Assembly (NCBI RefSeq): GCF_932276165.1
Contig: NC_063988.1
Span: 7,130,001-7,194,000 of the forward strand
Reading direction: 5' to 3'
From: Plutella xylostella
Lineage: Eukaryota; Arthropoda; Insecta; Lepidoptera; Plutellidae
Length of the DNA: 64,000 nucleotides
Both the position numbers and the translations under genes were made by a program. Numbering within the stretch: position 1 is the stretch's first letter; each line of letters starts with the position of its first letter. The notes beneath the pieces were generated by a model, which did no database searches, was not told where the DNA came from, and worked only from the letters and a program-made list of their open reading frames with translations. Below are positions 1 through 11,706 of the stretch, one piece after another.

Positions 1-274
1 CATTTTTGAGCTTATAGGTTTTACTACGAGCTAGCAGGCGAGCATGAGCATGCTAGGTGGGCGAACTTCACCCCTATACTGTACATTATAATATTGTAGT
101 CTTTACATAGGACTTTGTTAAGCTCAAAAAGCTACTGAGATTGCTTCTTTATGGCTGTCTTAAAAAACTCCCAGTTTATGTATTTAGAACTATATTTATA
201 AAGAGGTTGCGGTTACAATTTATAAATTAGAGTAATTATTCCTATTTGAAAGTATGGTTTACTTATGGTTGTTA

Positions 275-1109
275 TTATCTCTGGCTGGTGTCTCGGGGGC
301 GGTAGGCGATGCCGCGGCTCTTCATCTCTCGGATGACTCCGGCCGGCAGACGCCCCGACACTGATATTGCATACACTCCTTTACAGAACCTACCTGGAAA
401 TTTTAAAAAGGAACACATTAGGAAAAAATACTCTTTTGTTGATCATGGTTGTACATAGATAATGGATGTATTTAGTTTCATTTATTAAAGGGAAACTTAC
501 TAATTCGCTGCCATTTGCAGACCCAACTGTCTTCCGGGCTCATTACAGCAATCATTCTGAAAAATTATAAGCCTTGTTAATATTGATCTTATTGTATGAT
601 TCATCAAACTATCATTGGATGATGATGATCAGTGTATGAAGTTTTTCTTTAGTATATTATGATTCTTTTTATTTCTTACCCATCAAAATTATTGCTAGTG
701 CAGTCATAAACATTGTCTTTGTTGTTTTTCATTCGCAGAAACTCATCACAGTTGTCGCAGCCATCATATTCAAACTGGTCAAATGTCTGGAAATGTAAAT
801 ATAAAATTTATCTGAGTATGAGGAAGAGGTAAAGCAGAGATATTTGAGATAGTTTGGATTTCACATTTGGGAAACGGTAACAAGGCTGTCTTAGAAATGT
901 AAGTACTCTAATGATGGGTCATCAACATCAATGAATACGCCACTTATTGAATACAACTTCAAATCAATCCAAGAGTTGGCAAATACGTTTGATAAACGTA
1001 AAATTATTAATACTATTAACTCAGAGGTTAAGTTTGGTACCTTAATTAAAGAGCACACCAAACACGCCCGCAAACCTCGGAGATCTTTTGGCACAGTATC
1101 CAAAGACAT
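275..1109 (-). CDS. Spt4: Spt4 transcription elongation factor (SUPT4H homologue), 4 exons, complete
   Basis: Coding exons on the minus strand: 1041-1109, 680-786, 501-556, 275-393; 351 nt, 116 aa, against 117 aa for human SPT4. Every junction is GT-AG and the frame closes at a TAA at 275-277. The protein starts MSLDTVPKDLRGLRACLVC and continues TFDQFEYDGCDNCDEF, close to animal SPT4. The four zinc ligands are visible as C16, C19, C33 and C36. Later blocks MSPEDSWVCKWQR and GVYAISVSGRLP are also family signatures. Known role of the family: Spt4 pairs with the NGN domain of Spt5 to form DSIF, which controls promoter-proximal pausing and processivity of RNA polymerase II in the nucleus. UTRs were not delimited. 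The start is the only ATG giving the conserved N-terminus. Confidence 0.96.
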
Positions 1110-1380
1110 AATTCTTGTATTTAATGTACACAGCGGTAGGCGAAAATTAAACTACAATACAAAATTACACGAAAATTAACACAAATACAAACATCAATCA
1201 ACATACACAACACACACACAGAACAGAAAAATTGAATTGCTGTCAAAAAATTAAAAAATCACAGACAAAAATTAAGCGCATCAGAATAATGTTCATTAGT
1301 GAGTCTTTATCTCACCGTCCTAATGGTGAATACGCCACTGGTTTTATATCGAACCATTGATATACCAGCGCGTTAATCTT

Positions 1381-1690
1381 GACGACCGAATGGCGTAGTG
1401 GTTGACGACCGAATGGCGTAGGTAGTGGTTAGTGACCCTGACTACTGAGCCGATGGTCCCGGGTTCGATTCCCGGCTGGGGCAGATATTTGTTTAAACAC
1501 AGATATTTGTTCTCGGGTCTTGGATGTGCCCGTAAAATGGCAATAGGCCCGCCTCCTATTACATTGGGAGTATTGGGACTAACATAACACTCTGGCGAAA
1601 AGTGGGTGCAGCAATGCACCTCTGCCTACCCCGCAAGGGAGTACATTAGTACAAGGCGTGAGTGCGTGTGTGTGTGTGTGTGTGTTAATC
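1381..1690 (+). mobile_element. tRNA-derived SINE, near complete
   Basis: The head carries an A-box-like TGGCGTAGTGG, present twice in a local duplication near 1390 and 1412, and a perfect B box GGTTCGATTCC at 1462-1472, the internal RNA polymerase III promoter of a tRNA-like gene. A non-tRNA body follows, then a (GT)n tail at about 1665-1686. A truncated copy of the same body lies inverted at 2594-2770. It is not a functional tRNA gene: no cloverleaf could be drawn beyond the box elements. Confidence 0.8.
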
Positions 1691-1889
1691 TTAAAACGTT
1701 ATGTAGGTACCTACCTCAGCGCTTTTCCTACGCTAGGCCACAGCAGGACATGAGCCAGACCAAGGAGCACCGACTACAACACACAGCTCTGAATGCTGAA
1801 TGGAGAGTTTTTTTGTGCTATAAATTCCACGATTGGCAGATGGGTTGCAGATATCAAACACTTTATAATAATTTCATCACGAGTCACGC

Positions 1890-2475
1890 ACCCATCATGT
1901 CCCCACTGTTGGGGCACGGGTCTCCTTCCAATGAAGGAAGGGTTTAGGCCTATACTCGTCGAAATATAATAGGCCCGTTTGGACAGCTAAAGCTGGTGTC
2001 AAATCTAAATCATAAAAAATCACAAAAGTGCTTCAAAAGTTGTTTTTTTCGGCCGTAAAAAAATAAGCCAGATTATGTGTCTTTTTATGTATTTCATCAA
2101 GTACTTAAATCAAGAGTAAATAGCAAATTTGTGTAGCTGTCCAAACGGGCCTATTTATTTCGACGAGTTTAGTCCACCACGCTGGCCTAGTGCGGGTTGG
2201 TGGACCCCAACACAACCAAGCTTGTGCTGAGAGAGTTGCGACGGGTAAGTGGGCAACCCGACTGTCAGATGTTTTCAAGCCGCCCGAAGGCCTCTGACTA
2301 GGCTTAACAACTGCTGCTGCTGCCGAAGCACCAACCGGAACCCACGACTTACGAAACGTCCAGAAAAGAACCACTGGAAATCGGTCAACCATCCAATGGC
2401 TGACCGTGCCAGTTGTTGCTAAACCTCAGTGATCGGCAGTTACGATCACTGAAGCCCGCTAGACTACGGACGCTT
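1890..2475 (+). repeat. Dispersed repeat family R1, copy interrupted by a MITE
   Basis: The core reads GGGTCTCCTTCCAATGAAGG, followed by a segment on either side of the inserted element and a tail with CCGCCCGAAGGCCTCTGAC. Related copies occur at 15575-15775 (opposite strand), 19322-19420 and 24558-24790, so it is a genuine interspersed family. I see no coding capacity or terminal inverted repeat and cannot assign a class. The ORFs that cross it are incidental. Confidence 0.75.
1953..2169. mobile_element. MITE with TA target duplication, nested in R1
   Basis: Both ends carry the inverted repeat ACTCGTCGAAATA followed by AGGCCCGTTTGGACAGCT. The element is flanked by TA on each side (1951-1952 and 2170-2171), the target preference of Tc1/mariner elements. 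The interrupted R1 sequence resumes exactly after it, so the insertion is younger than that R1 copy. No transposase is encoded. Confidence 0.8.
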
Positions 2476-2593
2476 CACAATAATTTATCATTTTTAGATT
2501 TAGGGTGTCTTGCACAACAAAGTTAATCAAAATCAATAATCGTTTGTCTCTTGCCTATATAGGACCTTCGGCCAAATGACATTACGATTATAC

Positions 2594-2770
2594 ACGCACT
2601 CACGCCTTGTACTAATGTACTCCCTTGCGGGGTAGGCAGAGGTGCATTGCTGCACCCACTTTTCGCCAGAGTGTTATGTTAGTCCCAATGTAAGAGGGGG
2701 CGGGCCTATCGCCATTTTACGGGCACATCCAAGACCCGAGAACAAATATCTGTGTTTAAACAAATATCAT
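2594..2770 (-). mobile_element. Truncated SINE copy, inverted relative to the one at 1381
   Basis: The sequence is the reverse complement of the body of the SINE at 1490-1660, with shared blocks such as TTAGTCCCAATGTAAGAG-type and CAAGACCCGAGAACAAATAT. The tRNA-like head with boxes A and B is missing, so this copy has no internal promoter. Confidence 0.78.
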
Positions 2771-4175
2771 TACGATTACAGGTAAGTAATAACTAGAGGT
2801 TGTATTCAAGAAGTTCTAAGAACGAATTAAATAAGTACCTAAGTTATAAATGGTAGTTAATACCTACTTACTGTTTTATGCACCATCTTGCTGAAATGAA
2901 GAAATTAACGATCCATCAAAATCTGCAATAAACAAAGTCACAGAAAGCCGCGCTGCTTCTTTGAATTTGTTTTATCTTCCATAAAAACTTTTAGAGATCA
3001 TGTCATGAAAAAAACTTTAACATGTTAACATCCTATAAAAACCTTTAACTAAGTATAAATTTAAATTTTAAATGTATTTAAGTCTAACTAAGTAGGTAGG
3101 TATACGGTAGTTACTTAAATATGATGCAACTACCACATTTTCTGACTTAATAACGAGTCATAGTTAGCTCGCAGGCAGGGCTAGGCTATCTCGATAAAAA
3201 GATGATGATGACGTGCTTGCAAGTTAATTAATGGCAACCGGAAAATCAATTTGTTCGACTTCCATGTGTAGCAGTTTGTTACGACCTTTACAAGCTTTTA
3301 CAACTGCGCCCTTGCATGGCTAGTTGGCTAGGTTTGTGGTGCTTCACCGTTGTTTGATTGGTCTCGCCATTTCAACATTTGAAATCTAAGTTCTACCTCC
3401 TGCGTGCTGTGCCTAGAAATCGTTGGCACATTCCCGTTGACAGCGCTGTCTGATTCATCCCCCTGCGGTTTAGGTACTGAGTAGGTACTTACCATTTTTG
3501 GAACATCCTGTAAGTACATTATGATCACAACTCAGCAGCAAGTACCTTGCATGAATCAATGCACCATACACGTCTTTGGCCTAACGGTCAAGACGTCCAT
3601 GCGATAACAATGTGAGATACGAGTAATTAATGATTTGATAGCACGTGCTATATGTCACACTTATCACTGCTGCCTTCTGCTTGATGCTAAGTAGTTAATT
3701 ACAATTGTGTATCTTCGTTTTACTTTGCTGAGCTACTTATTGTAACATGTTAACTACGCCGTGGCACCATTATTTGCCATTGGATCCATGGAGCCACCAT
3801 TCCCTGAATCGAGAATGGCTAGATAGTCTTCACCATGCGAGGTGACATTCTTCATCACCTGATTCTAGACCTCTAACGCACCCGACGTTTTTGAGGGTTT
3901 GTTAATTAAGTAAAACCCGTTTAAATAGTACTAATTCACTAGTTAGTTAAGTCCTACTCGTACCTAAAATGTACTTAAGTACTATCATGTATATTTATCA
4001 TATTTAAATATATGTATTGCCTAACTAAGCAAAGAACATCATTATCTAGCTAGCTAGACTAATAAATCACACGGCGACCCAACAAGAAGTCGGACGGCGA
4101 CGTGCGCAGACGCACGGTGCGCGGTGCCGCCGTGTCTAGTATAGCGCTCGCTGGCCAAGCTCCAACACCCACTAA
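2771..4175. other. AT-rich intergenic sequence, no gene seen
   Basis: Only short ORFs without splice-compatible partners or recognisable motifs. A GC-rich patch at about 4086-4160 stands out against the AT-rich surroundings but has no coding signature that I recognise. Confidence 0.5.
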
Positions 4176-4624
4176 GGGCTAGCGCGCATTGCGACAGGCT
4201 AACACGCATAACCCCCCATTCCCACTAGACGACAATGTCGGGCCGATTTTTTATCGGATGTGCATTTTGTATATAAATCGGTATCCAACCAGTGTTCACG
4301 CTTCATATAAAATGTTCTGCCACTACGACACACGATTAAAAAAAACGGCCCGACAGTGTCGTCCAGTGGGAAAATATTTTTCGTATCGTGCCGTACTAGC
4401 AACCGTTTGCTCCCGCAATTTAAAAATCTGTGATACATGTACGAAGTACCTACTAAAAAGTTCAGCCATTTACTAGTTATTCTTCTGTGGCACAGCGGAG
4501 GTACCTACCACCTGCGGATGCGGCGAAAAAACTGTGACTTGCTACAGATTACTTGCGGTTTGCTTCGCCGTACCAGTTTTAAAACTTCAGCTGCAGCTCG
4601 CCACACCGCAATGCGCGCTAGCCC
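4176..4624. mobile_element. MITE with TAA target duplication (PIF/Harbinger-like)
   Basis: Terminal inverted repeats GGGCTAGCGCGCATTGCG and its complement bound the element, flanked by TAA on both sides (4173-4175 and 4625-4627). A second, internal inverted repeat lies at 4218-4246 and 4342-4371 (arms containing GACAATGTCGGGCCG and CGGCCCGACAGTGTC). A 3-bp TAA/TTA duplication is typical of PIF/Harbinger elements. The ORFs inside are by-products of the palindrome. Confidence 0.72.
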
Positions 4625-5034
4625 TAATGCCACTTTCATCACTTGGGCCCATTAGTTATCCGATTACTCTATCAACGCCCGATCTATTAATTATAGTCGC
4701 AGCCCCCACAACGGCTACTACGATGTTCAATGGAATATTACCATAACTAGATACGATCTACTACGCGAATGCTTCTATTGGTTAGCAAATAACACTTGCT
4801 AACTACTACCTACTTAGTTAGATCGAATAAGTTCACGATAGGTAGGTACTCATGATACTCATCACCGTGAAAAACTATCATCATCAGCCAGTAGCAGTGC
4901 ATACAATGCAATTGATGCCACTACTTTCTTATTTCCAATACGCGTCGTAGGTACCGATTACCGAACCTAGGCACCACAATGAGTTCGCCCGGTTAACCCT
5001 CATAACACCTAAATCTTTTTCGCTTCGTGTCGTA

Positions 5035-5180
5035 CCAACCGTGGTCAGTAAAATAAAGGACCGACGACGACCTTAGAGAGGTGGCCGGATGAGGAAGGCC
5101 GAGGACAGAGTGTCATCGCTGCTTGGAAGAGTCCTGCAGTGGACCACTACGGGCTGATGATGATGATGATGATATTATTA
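5035..5180 (+). repeat. Dispersed repeat, probable non-LTR retrotransposon tail
   Basis: The sequence includes GAGGTGGCCGGATGAGGAAG and ends in a (GAT)n run, a common form of 3'-truncated lepidopteran LINE tails. A related piece is at about 11044-11125 in the other orientation. The class assignment is an inference from the pattern. Confidence 0.45.
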
Positions 5181-6172
5181 TAAGCATCAGTCAGTGACTG
5201 CTGCCCAAGAACGCATATAATTATAAGGTAAAACATCATCAAAGAGGCTCCCTTACACCTCTCATGCACCTCTAATACCCAATTACGGTGATCATGTGCT
5301 GCAGAGATGTTAAAAAGTGGTAGAATCTGGAGTAGCTATGGTAGCTGGCTCACGGCCAGGGCCTCGTTTAGAGGCGCAATCCTTCACGGTCGCACCCAAA
5401 CAAACCACGATTTAATCACTTAAAAAAAGAAAAGGGCACCTCACCGCAAAAACAAGTCCGTAAAGCTATAATTAAACAGCCGTCTGGTGGTCTGCCGGCC
5501 CGTCTGCGTGATTCACAGAGCAGAATGGAGCAGACAACCGCGTCATTTGACATCTCACTGAACGCCCGCCAAAAGCTTGTCTGCGGTTATTTTTAAACGT
5601 GATGTAATAAACTCTCAGGCCTGAGGCCCTCACCTCAGGTGATTAAAGAGAGGGCGGTCGGAGAGGAGATAATGTTCTTTTATGTGTAAAGCAGAGGTGT
5701 AGGTGTAGACGTGTGTCTGCAATTGTCAGCGACACTAAATTTACTTACCTACCTACCTATCTACGAAAACTGGAAGGCAACCAAATCTCATCCTGTCCTG
5801 GTCCTGCATCATGCATGGGTGTATTTCGTTTGAGCTGTTCGTTACTATTGGCTGTTACCCCCTACACCCAGCTGCTGCAGATAATACTTACCTATATCCT
5901 ATATGTAGTTGGCTGTTGGTTACCTTATATGACACAGTATTCTCGTGTCTTATGTACACCTTTAAATAGGATCAAATAATTCCTATAATAAGGTCTCAAA
6001 AAGTGCCCTTTTTTATCGTCGCGTAAACACTTCCCTCAAATTCATAGAACGTATTGTAAATTTACAACAAGGTTGAAATTGACTTTGAAACACACGAGTT
6101 TCGACTCTTTACGTCAGTGAAAAAGTTGAAATTCATATATCACAACGTCAATTTTAAACCTATTGTAAAGTG
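5181..6172. other. Intergenic, no feature recognised
   Basis: Mixed AT-rich sequence with short unsupported ORFs. Nothing with splice-site and phase support was found on either strand. Confidence 0.5.
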
Positions 6173-6180
6173 TCTAAAAC

Positions 6181-7365
6181 ATTGGTACTCAACCTTTTTT
6201 ATATAAGGGCCACCGACACGTTTAAGTATTGGTGTCGCGGGCCGCAAGCAAATTAGTTTTTTTAACTATTATAAAGCGAGGTAAACTATTGAATAATAAT
6301 ATTAAAAGAACACATGTACTTATATACTACTCTGTGTAAAAAGTATCGGGATTAGATCAATAAAACAAAAAAATATTATTTATACAAATTTATTTTATCA
6401 TCTTCAAAGTATGCTCCTTCACAAACAGAAGTGCAACTAAAAAGTCCTGACAATAAAGAGTGGGATTTTGCTAAAACTTTTTATCATTTTCAGTTATTTA
6501 TTTACATTTACATACATTTTTAAAATAAAATACCGATTGATAATGGCTTTTTAACGGATTGGTCCTTAAATAAATAATGGATCTATTAAATACGGTCTTA
6601 AACAATTAGTTATAATCCACTTCCGTTTTCAGGACTTTATAGTTGTACTATACGCCATAACAAAAATTTTTTAAACGCTGTTTACTGAATTGTGTTTAGT
6701 ACTCGCGGCCAATTTCCATTTTTGTCTTCTATCGATTGTTAGTTAAAGTCTTGTTGACTGTTTTCTTTGACTATCGTGGTGTTGTGCCTGTGTGCGTGGT
6801 TTGTACTCGGAATTCTTGCCAGAAAGTCAAACGGTAGGAAAATAATATTATTTGCGGATTATTATATTATGTAGAATTTAATACATCAAAGTCGACGAAG
6901 ATGTGTGGAAAAAATTCGAGAAAAGATGTTGCACAACCGTTTTGAGCAAACACTCAACAAATACCATCGAGCATCCACCATATTAACCAGATATGTCTGC
7001 AGCTGCAGCTCACGGCGTTAGCTTCTTTATTTTTTCCGAAACTCAAATTACTTCTAGGGCACTATTTTCAAACGATAGAAGACAATACGGAAAAATCGTC
7101 GCGAGTACAAAACACAACTCTGAAAAACAGCGTTTAAAAAATGTTGTGATGATTGGATTATGTGTATCATTTCTGAAAGAGCAAACTTTGAAATTGATAA
7201 AATAAATTTGGATGAATAACAAAAAAAAAATGTTTTATGGATATAATCCCGATAATTTTTAAATAGAATGTATTATATTCTCTATTATCTCTCATGGCAC
7301 GCGGGCCACTGATAAAGGCCCGGCGGGCCACATGCGGCCCGCGGGCCGCAGTTTGAGTATAGCTG
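6181..7365. mobile_element. Non-autonomous hAT-type element with 8-bp target duplication
   Basis: The element is bounded by the exact 8-bp direct repeat GTCTAAAA at 6173-6180 and 7366-7373. Its ends are short imperfect inverted repeats (CATTGGTACTCAACC at the left; complement of GTTTGAGTATAGCTG at the right), followed inward by GC-rich GGGCCACCG and GGCCCGCGGGCCGCA blocks. An 8-bp duplication and such TACTCAA-type ends are typical of hAT transposons. No hAT transposase was recognised. The interior contains mariner-derived inverted arms. Confidence 0.85.
6340..7262. pseudogene. Mariner remnants arranged as an inverted pair inside the hAT element
   Basis: Read on the minus strand, the left arm ends in GAYFEDDKINLYK and a stop, the typical C-terminus of mariner transposases. 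Read on the plus strand, the right arm ends NFEIDKINLDE and a stop in the equivalent place. Both are followed by the same terminal sequence (AATCCCGATA). Inward, similar inverted blocks recur around 6665-6745 and 7070-7150. Thus both outer ends are mariner 3' ends, with no intact transposase between them. Neither arm can encode a full protein. Confidence 0.65.
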
Positions 7366-7373
7366 GTCTAAAA

Positions 7374-9229
7374 GCTCTATGAATTTGGGGGTTATTTTCA
7401 GCGCATGCTGGGTGCTTTTACAATCCGTGTAGTCCCACAACATGAACCTGTAGAAGTACTTTACTTACACTTTTCGCCTGTTGAAGTTGCTGAGAATCGA
7501 ATTCAAACATCTCCAATGCGTGAAATTACATTATTTTGTAATTTTCACGGATTTTCTTTTCCAAGCATCGCTACGCCATAATATATATTTCCTTCACCTT
7601 CTTCATCCAGACCCTGCTTACTAAATATAAGTGTTGGTCTATAATTTTATGATTATTTAAGCGCAGTCAGGTAGCATTTAGCTGAAGCTATCGTCGTAGC
7701 GTCTATTTGTGTCGCTCGCTGTAACGCGCCCCCCGTGCTTATGTTACGTGCACTTCATTGCACTCGATTGATCTCAATGGCTGCCGATCGCAAGCTCTAA
7801 TCTTAGATCAGCGTTTTGTAAAACATTTTATTAGTATTAATTATTCATCAGGTGGGTAGAATTTGAGTACTTACCTAGGAATGTTATATTTCTGCTAGTC
7901 TAAGTACTAATCTATAAGTAGGTAAGTAATTATTTTATGGGTAGGTAAGTCTTTATAACTGTAAACCTTATTTATGCCCGACTCAATAAACCCTGAAACT
8001 ATACAATGTCAAAGATATCTGTTTCTCAATTCCTTGAAAATGGTGACGGAAAAAGTATTAGAATCTACGAATGCCGCTTCCGCTGCGTAGTATACTGAAC
8101 TCTGAAGTACTGTAAACAATGATGTAATCTACTGTTTGTTTGTGTAAACTTTGAAAACACATGATTGATCAAATCCAAGAGAAATGATAATTATAATATC
8201 TATCAATAACGTAGTAGAAGCATGTAGTTACTGAGGGGTTAAAGTACGATACGTAGTAATAAATATAGATAGGTTTACTTACCGAAGTAAGTACTTACAT
8301 ATACCTACTTAAGGCAGATGATATCTTAAATTTGTTCATTTATCGTCCTTCGGCGAGGCCTTATGAAGGATTTTACGAAAAAGAAAAGGATGTCAGCTTT
8401 CAGTAGATCCTACATAAGTGAATAAGTACATAAGTTCATAATGTGCATCCGGCTCGCTTGGACCTACATTTAATTATGCATTGTAGAAATTGTTTATCAA
8501 AGTCGTAGAAGTAAGAGTTTTATAAACATCTAAATTACATGTCTTATATCAACTTTTTGGTACTTACTCGTGCATTTATGAATCCCTTAAAAACGTAGTC
8601 CTCAACTACCTCACTACCTCAATAAAAACAAAAACGCGAATTTCAAAATGTCTGAGATCAGAATGACCCCTTGAGTTATCCCATTTTGTCTTACTATATG
8701 TACTCATCCCAAGCACTTCTGACTCAACCTTTTTTAACATCATAACTATAACAAAATGCTTACTCAACTAGATACACACCCACATCCATGATATACCTAC
8801 CTACATATGACAATCGATAAAAGATAAGATTTACACTTAAAATTTTATATGATGCAACATTAGTAGTGGATGTCGCGCGTAGGGCGCGCCGCCGCCGCCG
8901 GCCGCCGGTTCATTCCTCCTTGCCCTTCTATCCTCAATCCGAACACTTTTAATAGCTCTTTAATAGCCCTACCTACATAGGTACGTACTCCAAGAGACTG
9001 CGACGCGGCCAACGTCACGTCTGCATTTTGTCATTCTGTGTCTGCCCGAAAAAGCTGAGCTAATCTGAAGATGTATTAACATGTTTTACTAATTCACTAT
9101 GGATGTTATATCTGAAAATAAATGTTTAATAATAATAATAAAAATTAATTAAATTGCGCTTAGCGCTTACTAATGCACTGTAGGTAAACTTACACTGAAA
9201 AATAAAAACAACAGTAGTCAGAGGTGGCG
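7374..9229. other. Intergenic, no gene seen
   Basis: AT-rich sequence with no recognisable coding exon. A short GC-only patch (GCGCGCCGCCGCCGCCGGCC) lies near 8883. Confidence 0.5.
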
Positions 9230-10004
9230 GCGCGCGGTTCCCCTCATCTGGCCTAATCTTTATTGCCCTAAACTCGTTTCGCATAACTCGTAAGGTCTAA
9301 ACTTTTTTGGTAGAATCATCACTTCGTCAAGACTTATGTGGCATAAGACTCGTTTCGTCTAAAACTCTTTTGGCACAAACTTGAAACACCTAAGTCTCGT
9401 TTGCTCTAATTGTTCGTATTGGTATAATCTTGTTTCTCGTAATATTATCTTTACAAATACTATATTAAGTATGTTTTAAATGTACAAATTGTGGTATTTT
9501 TCTCCAAATCCCGAAAATCACGATATTAAATGATCAAAATATCGAAAGTGAATGACCATTATAATTATTACAAACGCCATTAAACCCCATGGGATCGAAA
9601 CCTAAAGATAGGTGCGACGACGAGCAAAGCGAGGAGGAGCGTGTTAGGTGCACATTATCGTCAAAAGTAAAGCGGAGCGCAGCGAAGCGGAGCGGAGCGT
9701 TTCCCACATAGCGGCCACAAATACAAGGCACCAGTTTGCGCTATGTAGGGAGACGCTCCATCAAAGTTAAAGCCAAACGAATATTATTACTTTGTATAAA
9801 CCTATGCCATAGCATAATTAGGCTATTCAAGATTTGGCCATACCATTATTAGGCTTAACAAGATTATGCGAAATAACTTTTTAGTAAAAGAGATTTATGC
9901 CATACGATTTTCGGCGAAACGAGATTTTGACCAAACGTTACTATGCAATACGAGATTAGACAAATAAATCTTAGGCCATAAAAGGTAGAACCGGCGGCGC
10001 GCCT
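9230..10004. mobile_element. Palindromic element made of degenerate short repeats
   Basis: The outer ends are inverted repeats: GGCGGCGCGCGGTTC at the left and the complement of GAACCGGCGGCGCGCC at the right, continuing about 50 bp inward with TGGCCTAA and TTTATT blocks. Both flanks are filled with degenerate units of the type AACTCGTTTCGCATAA on one side and their complements on the other. The centre holds GC-rich purine runs such as AGCGAAGCGGAGCGGAGCG (9680-9700). No transposase is present; the superfamily is not clear to me. Confidence 0.65.
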
Positions 10005-11625
10005 TGGGAGAGGCCCAGCATTCAGGCCCTTAACGGTAGGCTTTTTCCTCCGTTACAAACCTAGGTACTTATTTTTCTTCATAGAAAGCAATTTTATAAA
10101 AAGTGATTATAAAAGAGCCCACTTTCCACTCCTTAACTAGGTTCTTACTTATCTCGGTACCTACAGTTTTTAATCTTATGAAAACAATTGTGTTAATGAA
10201 TCACTCAACTGCGATAAAAAAGGGGTCAAAATTAATTTACGTCATCTGTTAGAATAATCTAAGTGGGGTAAAAGAAATAAGTAAATACCTATGTTCGGTA
10301 AAAGGTGGATAGTGATGCAAGTCCCTTTGGAGTTGCTACTGGAAATTTTGAGACTTTATTCCATGTCATCTTCTAAAAATGTACATAGATATATAGATAG
10401 AATATTATTTATTTGTACACACACATAAAATAAATTTACTTACTTACATATGTAATGGATTAGGTAAATGTATTAAAACAAACCCGTTGGTCCTCTTCAG
10501 GGGATGAATTTATAAAAATCCGTTATTTTGTGGACCCCTAGGCCCCACAAATTCTGTGTTTCTACACCCAGCGTTTTTAGCTGTTCTTTGATTTTGATTC
10601 TCATTCAGTTATTCAGGAAAAGGGTGTTTTTGAGTGTATAGGCAGTGAAAGGCTCTTTAAGGGTAGATAATTCTTAAATGTAAACCTGAAAACCTTTTGC
10701 TACTACCATGGTGCTGTGTGCATCCAAAAAATAACCTAATAATTTACTTAATTGAACTTTTCAAACCCCTAGTATGTTCTATACTCGTGTCTAGTTATCA
10801 ACAGTGCGAGTGCAAACATGAATGAATACAATATTTGCGTCATGAATTATGCATGATGTAATGTTCAGTGAAAAGGATTAAACTTATTTGACACTGAAGA
10901 GGTGGTGGGCTGGGGCTATTCCAAAACCATAAGGTGTAACCTGATGTGGGTAGGTACCTGCGTAGGAAACATATACTTAGCTGCTTTATATTCTGCCAAA
11001 ATATATGCAGAGTATGTTTTTGAGGTAGGTACCTACTTATATTTAGTATCGTCATCATCCTCATCAGCCAACAATCCTCATTTCTTGTTGGACTCGCGCC
11101 TACCCTGAGGACCGGCCACTTTCCTCATCCAACCACTACATTAATTCATATAAAAGTAGGTACTTACTCATACACTATAACAGTAAGAAAAACAAATGCA
11201 TACACACAATCCTCTGAGAGATAATAAGAACTGCTGCATTTGTATGTTTCGATAGTAAATAGTAAGTACTAGTTGAACATGAATAACAAACTTTTGCTTA
11301 CGTGTGACCCGACGATAACATTACTCGATTACTACGAAGTTTACATTGAGTAAAGGGTGCTTTAACCAAATAATGGAAAAACTAGGAAAGAGGGTTCAAA
11401 GTTCATCTGATAGTAAACAAAGCAGCTGCGGCTCTACAAACGAGGCGTCCACAATAACATACCCGGCTTTCTGCGGCCGAGATCGATCATCGGTTATCGA
11501 TGCCTCGAGTACGTGCTCCATTCATTACAATTTAATCACAAAAACAACTAATAAAACTGTTCAGCGTAAGATGCGTAGTTGGGAAATCGGATAGGAGCTG
11601 AAAGAAGCGGGTAGGGGCCTCTTCT
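10005..11625. other. Intergenic and upstream region of the first secreted-protein gene
   Basis: No gene recognised. A dispersed repeat fragment beginning TCATCATCCTCATCAGCC lies at about 11048-11125. Enhancers could be present but cannot be recognised by eye. Confidence 0.45.
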
Positions 11626-11633
11626 GCAGCTAC

Positions 11634-11639
11634 TTATAG
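11634..11639 (+). promoter_or_regulatory. Possible TATA element of the first secreted-protein gene
   Basis: TTATAG lies about 70 bp before the start codon at 11707, in a stretch that turns sharply GC-rich, consistent with a core promoter and a short 5' UTR. The position is suggestive only. Confidence 0.35.
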
Positions 11640-11706
11640 TGGCGCGGCGCGCGGCGGGCGGCATTCGAGCAGCAACCTCCGCGCGCGACACTCCCCCGCA
11701 CTCGAC

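Noticed and set aside
1381..1500. tRNA gene suggested by A and B boxes
   Set aside because: Head of a SINE: no full cloverleaf, and the sequence continues into a body that recurs at 2594-2770.
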